Source of the DNA: JACADW01 sp963747985
GTDB lineage: Bacteria; Acidobacteriota; UBA6911
Reading direction: 5' to 3'
Length of the DNA stretch: 64,000 nucleotides
Assembly: GCA_963747985.1 (NCBI GenBank)
Contig: CAVVHG010000002.1
Span: 62,001-126,000 of the forward strand
The number at the start of each line of letters is the position of its first letter. Position 1 is the first letter of the stretch. The notes below the pieces were generated by a model, which saw only the letters and a list, made by a program, of their open reading frames with translations, did no database searches and was not told the origin of the DNA. Positions 60,130-64,000 of the stretch are shown in pieces. The position numbers and the translations under genes were made by a program.

Positions 60130-60843
60130 ATGTTCGTGACCGGAAGAGCAGTTCTGTTCCTGTTGTGGTTTCCAATTTCCACTCTGTTCCTGGCGGCGGG
60201 TCCGTCCCTCCCCGGGGAGGTGCCTGCGGCCTCCGACGCGGGGGCGTCGTCGGCTGCGGCCGCTTCACAGGCGACCGTGATGGACCCGTCCGTTGGTGAC
60301 GTGGGGCTACAGGCGAAGCCGGATCCGGGCCCACGGGACTCGACAGCCTCAACTCCTCCTGCGACGCGCCCGGAGGATACGGCTCAATCTGCCGCGACAG
60401 GCGAGAGCGGCACATACCTGCTGGCTCGGACGGCTGGCGGCCTCGGGCTGGTAATCAGCCTGATCATCCTGGCGTATTTCGCGGTACGACGGTACGGCCC
60501 AAAATACTTGCGGAGGCAGGGGGCACAAGGCGCGCTCAAGGTGATTGAGACGCTTCCGATCGGCGAGAAGAGGAGTATTGCGCTAATCCAGGTGGAGGAC
60601 AAGCGGCTGCTCATCGGGAACACTCAACAGCAGATTACGTTGCTTGCCCAACTCCCGATGATGACCGAGGCAACCGTCGATTCCGGTCGTGAACCCTTGT
60701 CGAAGGGCAGTCCGGGCACGGTGAGTTCGTTCCGCAAGCTCTATGAAGTCGAGAAGGGTCAGCCGTCCCTGCCTCAAGCCAAGGCCATCCCGCAGGACCT
60801 GCGGGAGAAGATGCGTCAACTGCGTGAAGCCCTGGAGAAATAA
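60130..60843 (+). CDS. fliO: Flagellar export gate assembly factor FliO
   Basis: The 237-residue protein has a signal-like start, an Ala/Ser/Pro-rich periplasmic region, one helix (about 97-117, GGLGLVISLIILAYFAVRRYG) and a cytoplasmic FliO domain (LKVIETLPIGEKRSIALIQVEDKRLLIGNTQQQITLLAQLP). It stabilises FliP during export-gate assembly. The C-terminal ~65 residues are extra and charged. Confidence 0.88.
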   Translation: MFVTGRAVLFLLWFPISTLFLAAGPSLPGEVPAASDAGASSAAAASQATVMDPSVGDVGLQAKPDPGPRDSTASTPPATRPEDTAQSAATGESGTYLLARTAGGLGLVISLIILAYFAVRRYGPKYLRRQGAQGALKVIETLPIGEKRSIALIQVEDKRLLIGNTQQQITLLAQLPMMTEATVDSGREPLSKGSPGTVSSFRKLYEVEKGQPSLPQAKAIPQDLREKMRQLREALEK

Positions 60844-60927
60844 CGTGGGACTGGCAGGGACGTTAACCTTCCACAGGACAGGGATCTACCGAGTTACGAA
60901 AGGCTTGAAGCCTCAGGACTCCAGCCG

Positions 60928-61677
60928 ATGAAACACGCACTTGCCCTGTTGCTGGTCCTCGCGCTCACCCAGGCAGCCGTGGCTGCAGCGCCGGCGGACA
61001 ATGGTTTCTCGGGGATCGAGCTTCGCATCGGCGGTGGCACGGGCGGCGAAGGGCTTACAGTCCCGATGCAGATACTCGTTCTGCTCACGCTGCTCACTCT
61101 CCTGCCCGCGCTCTTCATCTCGGTCACGTCTTTCACACGGCTGATCATCGTCTCCCATTTTCTTCGCCAGGCTCTCGGGACGCAGACCATGCCTCCCAAC
61201 CAGGTGCTGATCGGCCTCTCGCTGTTCCTTACCTATTTCATCATGCAGCCGGTTGGATCACGCATCAACCAGGAAGCCCTGGAACCAATGATGAAGGGGC
61301 AGATCACGCAAATGGAGGCCATGGACCGTGCGAGCGTTCCCCTGCGCGATTTCATGCTCCGTTACACACGCGAGAAAGATCTGTCACTGTTTTTTGGAAT
61401 CGCCAAGCTGCCCAAGCCCCGGCAGCCGCAGGACGTACCGATGCGCGTCCTGATTCCGAGCTTCATGATTTCGGAGCTGAAGACCGCGTTTCAGATCGGT
61501 TTTGTGCTGTTCCTGCCTTTCCTGGTCATCGACATGGTGGTTTCGGCGGTTCTCCTCTCGCTGGGTATGATGCAACTGCCTCCTGTGGTGGTGTCCACGC
61601 CGTTCAAGATCCTGCTGTTTGTTATGGTAGACGGGTGGAACCTCGTCATCGGATCGCTGGTTAAGAGTTTTTATTGA
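60928..61677 (+). CDS. fliP: Flagellar export gate protein FliP
   Basis: The 249-residue core gate subunit has a cleavable signal (MKHALALLLVLALTQAAVAA) and the signatures ALFISVTSFTRLIIVSHFLRQALGTQTMPPNQVLIGLSLFLTYFIM and VPMRVLIPSFMISELKTAFQIGFVLFLPFLVIDMVV. It is 84 bases after fliO on the same operon. Confidence 0.97.
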   Translation: MKHALALLLVLALTQAAVAAAPADNGFSGIELRIGGGTGGEGLTVPMQILVLLTLLTLLPALFISVTSFTRLIIVSHFLRQALGTQTMPPNQVLIGLSLFLTYFIMQPVGSRINQEALEPMMKGQITQMEAMDRASVPLRDFMLRYTREKDLSLFFGIAKLPKPRQPQDVPMRVLIPSFMISELKTAFQIGFVLFLPFLVIDMVVSAVLLSLGMMQLPPVVVSTPFKILLFVMVDGWNLVIGSLVKSFY

Positions 61678-61690
61678 AGGGAGTCGGATA

Positions 61691-61960
61691 ATGAACCAGG
61701 AGATGGTCCTGCAACTGGCGCGGGAAACCCTGCAGGTGACCCTGATGGTCAGCGGACCGCTGCTGCTCGTATCGCTGGTCGTAGGGATTCTGATCAGCAT
61801 GGCCCAGGTGGTTACGTCCATTCAGGATATGACGTTGTCATTTGTGCCGAGGACCGTTGCAGTATTCCTGGCCTGTCTCTTCCTGTTTCCCTGGCTCATG
61901 AACATAATGATGGCTTTCTCCGTCCGGCTCCTGGGGCATCTCGAGCGTTTCGCTCATTGA
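61691..61960 (+). CDS. fliQ: Flagellar export gate protein FliQ
   Basis: The 89-residue protein has two membrane helices with the family signature SLVVGILISMAQVVTSIQDMTLSFVPRTVAVFL. AAGGGAGTCGG precedes the ATG. It builds the export gate with FliP and FliR. Confidence 0.97.
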   Translation: MNQEMVLQLARETLQVTLMVSGPLLLVSLVVGILISMAQVVTSIQDMTLSFVPRTVAVFLACLFLFPWLMNIMMAFSVRLLGHLERFAH

Positions 61961-62020
61961 TCCTAACCGGTGGCACGGGTGGGAACAGCGTGTCACCCGG
62001 TTCCATCGAGCACGAGGCGC

Positions 62021-62800
62021 ATGCTCTCACTGGTCTTTTCTCAGAGCGATATAGTGCGATTCGGGATAGTCCTTTTCCGCGTCGCAGGGATAATGACCTT
62101 CGCTCCCTTCTTCAGCAGTGGTGCCGTCAACTATCAGGTCCGGATCGCTCTTACCCTCACGGCGACCCTCGCCATGGCCCCGTCGGTATCCTTGGGGCCG
62201 CTCTCTACCGAGCTAAACGCGGGCACCCTGCTCGGCCTCGTGATGGGAGAAGTCGCATTCGGAATGATGCTGGGCCTGGTCGCATCGTTCATCTTTGCGG
62301 GTTTGCAGTTCGCAGGGCAGGTAGTGGCCTTCCAACTCGGGTTTTCGTTAGCCAACCTGATCGATCCTCAGAGCGAAGTTGAGACCTCGGTCGTCTCGTT
62401 CTTGTACTATTACGTGGGAATCCTGCTCTTCCTGCTGATCAACGGCCACCACTGGTTCTTCCTCGCGGTCAGCGATAGTTTCAACTTTCTCCCGGTGCAG
62501 GGTGTCAACCTGCATGCAGCCGTGATCAACGACCTGATACGACTCTCCTCCCGGATGTTCTTATCCGGGATGCAGATTGCAGCCCCGGTGCTTGCAGTCA
62601 CGGTGCTGACGGATATTGTCATGGGGATCCTGGGTCGTGCCGCGCCCCAGATACAGGTCCTGATGGTCAGCCTCCCCCTTAAGAGCCTCGTCGGGTTTGC
62701 CGCTCTGAGCATCTCTTTCTATTTCCTGCCTCAGTTGCTCGACAAGTACTACCTTCAGCTCCACCACGACCTGTTTGCGCTACTTCATCGGATGGTCTGA
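62021..62800 (+). CDS. fliR: Flagellar export gate protein FliR
   Basis: The 259-residue membrane protein starts MLSLVFSQSDIVRFGIVLFRVAGIMTFAPFFSS, as FliR proteins do, with six or so helices and NGHHWFFLAVSDSF. ATG 62021 gives the usual length; an in-frame start at 61970 would add 17 non-conserved residues. It precedes flhB by six bases. Confidence 0.94.
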   Translation: MLSLVFSQSDIVRFGIVLFRVAGIMTFAPFFSSGAVNYQVRIALTLTATLAMAPSVSLGPLSTELNAGTLLGLVMGEVAFGMMLGLVASFIFAGLQFAGQVVAFQLGFSLANLIDPQSEVETSVVSFLYYYVGILLFLLINGHHWFFLAVSDSFNFLPVQGVNLHAAVINDLIRLSSRMFLSGMQIAAPVLAVTVLTDIVMGILGRAAPQIQVLMVSLPLKSLVGFAALSISFYFLPQLLDKYYLQLHHDLFALLHRMV

Positions 62801-62806
62801 CTCGCA

Positions 62807-63880
62807 ATGGACGGCGGTAGAGAGAGCAGGACCGAGAAACCGACCCCCAGAAGGCTGCAGAAAGCCCGGGAGAAAGGGCAGATCGCCCGCAGCAAGGAGG
62901 TGGCTCCGGCTCTGGTTCTACTTGGCGGGCTGATTATTCTTTACTACTCCGGACACAAGTTGGTTCTGGCTCTGGCGATTCAGATGCGGGACATGCTGCG
63001 GTTGAGTGTCCCGTCTGAGATCACCGTGCCTTTCATCCAGGGTGTTCTCCATACCACCGCGGTCCGCCTCGGTTCGACCGTGGGACTGGTTATGGCTGCG
63101 GCCCTGTTCCTGGGCATCACTGCCAACGTGATGCAGGGAGGGCTTGCCCTCTCATGGAACGCGCTGGCCTTCAACTTTGAGAAGCTCAGCCCCAAGAACG
63201 GGCTGGCGCGTGTCTTCTCCAAGAATGGTTTGATCGAGCTGGTCAAGGCCATGCTCCTGCTTTCGGTGGTATCGGTCATTGCCTATCGGGTCGTCTGCGA
63301 CCACCTGCCGATCTACCCGCGGCTGGTCTTGATGGACCCCGGGCAGCTTCTTTATTGGGTCGCCTCCATTTCCTACGAGGTCTTCATCCGGGTTGCTGTC
63401 TTTCTCGCCCTCCTTGCCGTCGCCGACTACGGTTTCCAGAAGTACCGATTCCTTGAACAGATGAAAATGACGAAACAGGAAGTGAAGGAGGAATACAAGG
63501 AGCTCGAAGGCGACCCGCTGGTCAGGGCCCGCATCCGCAGGATCCAGCGGGAGCTGGCAAGACGCCGCATGATGGCCGAAGTGCCGAAGGCGGACGTTGT
63601 CATCACCAACCCCACCCACTACGCCGTCGCGTTGAGCTACAAGATGGATTCCATGGAAGCGCCGCAAGTTGTCGCAAAGGGTGTCGGATTCTTGGCGCTG
63701 AAAATTAAAGAATTGGCACAACAGCACGACGTGCCGCTCGTCGAGAACAAACCGCTCGCACAGACGCTCTACAAGTCTGTCGAGATCGGTGAATACATAC
63801 CCTCCTCGCTCTACAGGGCTGTCGCCGAGATCCTGGCCTACGTCTACAAGGCCAGAAGCGCTTGGAATCAAAAGAGATAA
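62807..63880 (+). CDS. flhB: Flagellar export switch protein FlhB
   Basis: The 357-residue protein starts with the basic TEKPTPRRLQKAREKGQIARSKEV, has four helices, the connecting segment MTKQEVKEEYKELEGDPLVRARIR, and the self-cleavage site NPTH (VVITNPTHYAVALSY). Autocleavage after Asn switches export from hook to filament proteins in response to FliK. The short C-terminal domain is complete. The gene after it, probably flhA by analogy, lies past the window. Confidence 0.96.
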   Translation: MDGGRESRTEKPTPRRLQKAREKGQIARSKEVAPALVLLGGLIILYYSGHKLVLALAIQMRDMLRLSVPSEITVPFIQGVLHTTAVRLGSTVGLVMAAALFLGITANVMQGGLALSWNALAFNFEKLSPKNGLARVFSKNGLIELVKAMLLLSVVSVIAYRVVCDHLPIYPRLVLMDPGQLLYWVASISYEVFIRVAVFLALLAVADYGFQKYRFLEQMKMTKQEVKEEYKELEGDPLVRARIRRIQRELARRRMMAEVPKADVVITNPTHYAVALSYKMDSMEAPQVVAKGVGFLALKIKELAQQHDVPLVENKPLAQTLYKSVEIGEYIPSSLYRAVAEILAYVYKARSAWNQKR

Positions 63881-64000
63881 AGCCCCACCCGCATCTCCCT
63901 TCCAATCCGATCGCGAAGATGGGGGCTTGTCCGAAACACGTGACCGCATCTCGCGGATTCCCTCATGGCGGCGCGCTGCGTCGGATGGTACGGCAGTTGC

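Noticed and set aside
1..64000. CRISPR array, tRNA, rRNA, prophage or transposase
   Set aside because: No spaced identical repeats, no tRNA-like cloverleaf and no phage or transposase protein motifs were seen on either strand.

Overview
The window is about 61% GC and densely coded. It reads as chromosomal DNA of a diderm, motile bacterium: it has the PilQ secretin and its PilM-N-O-P partners, a long run of flagellar genes, and a standard set of housekeeping genes. Gene content and neighbourhoods suggest Acidobacteriota or a close relative (YtrA-type GntR regulator with a slipin, ECF sigma factor with a small membrane partner, secreted kelch and glycosidase proteins, Ala/Glu-rich tail on ribosomal protein S2). 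That placement is inference; no rRNA gene is present to settle it.

Positions 1-12.5 kb are accessory. In order they hold: the 3' part of a DUF4143-type ATPase; a VapBC toxin-antitoxin pair with a clear palindromic operator; a GntR/YtrA regulator with its own operator, followed by a slipin and a small membrane protein; a secreted kelch-repeat protein; a secreted GH30-like glycosidase translationally coupled to a Tat-exported Gfo/Idh/MocA oxidoreductase; an ECF sigma factor with a four-helix membrane partner; and an HpcH/HpaI aldolase that carries a signal peptide.

Positions 12.7-27.2 kb are housekeeping. A TPR-like membrane protein precedes the fatty-acid/ribosome cluster yceD-rpmF-plsX-acpP-fabF, which is driven by a near-consensus promoter. 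Then come etfBA, a PgpH-type HD phosphodiesterase overlapping ybeY and coupled to a CNNM/CorC protein, ribD convergent with thiE, and accBC. Positions 27.5-32.5 kb hold the type IV pilus operon pilMNOPQ on the minus strand; pilM ends in a probable one-base frameshift.

Positions 32.8-42.2 kb hold rplM-rpsI, rpsB-tsf-pyrH-frr, a DedA protein, an elongation factor P whose tip lysine is replaced, speA and argH. Positions 42.8-63.9 kb hold motility and its control: an NtrC-type regulator, a stand-alone receiver protein, a PAS histidine kinase with a second NtrC-type regulator, then flgBC-fliEFGHIJK, flgDE and fliLNOPQR-flhB. Four sites matching the sigma-54 -24/-12 consensus stand in front of the kinase/regulator pair, flgB, flgD and fliL, so the kinase/regulator pair and RpoN probably control flagellar transcription. 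No fliM lies between fliL and fliN. I found no CRISPR array, tRNA, rRNA, transposase or prophage.
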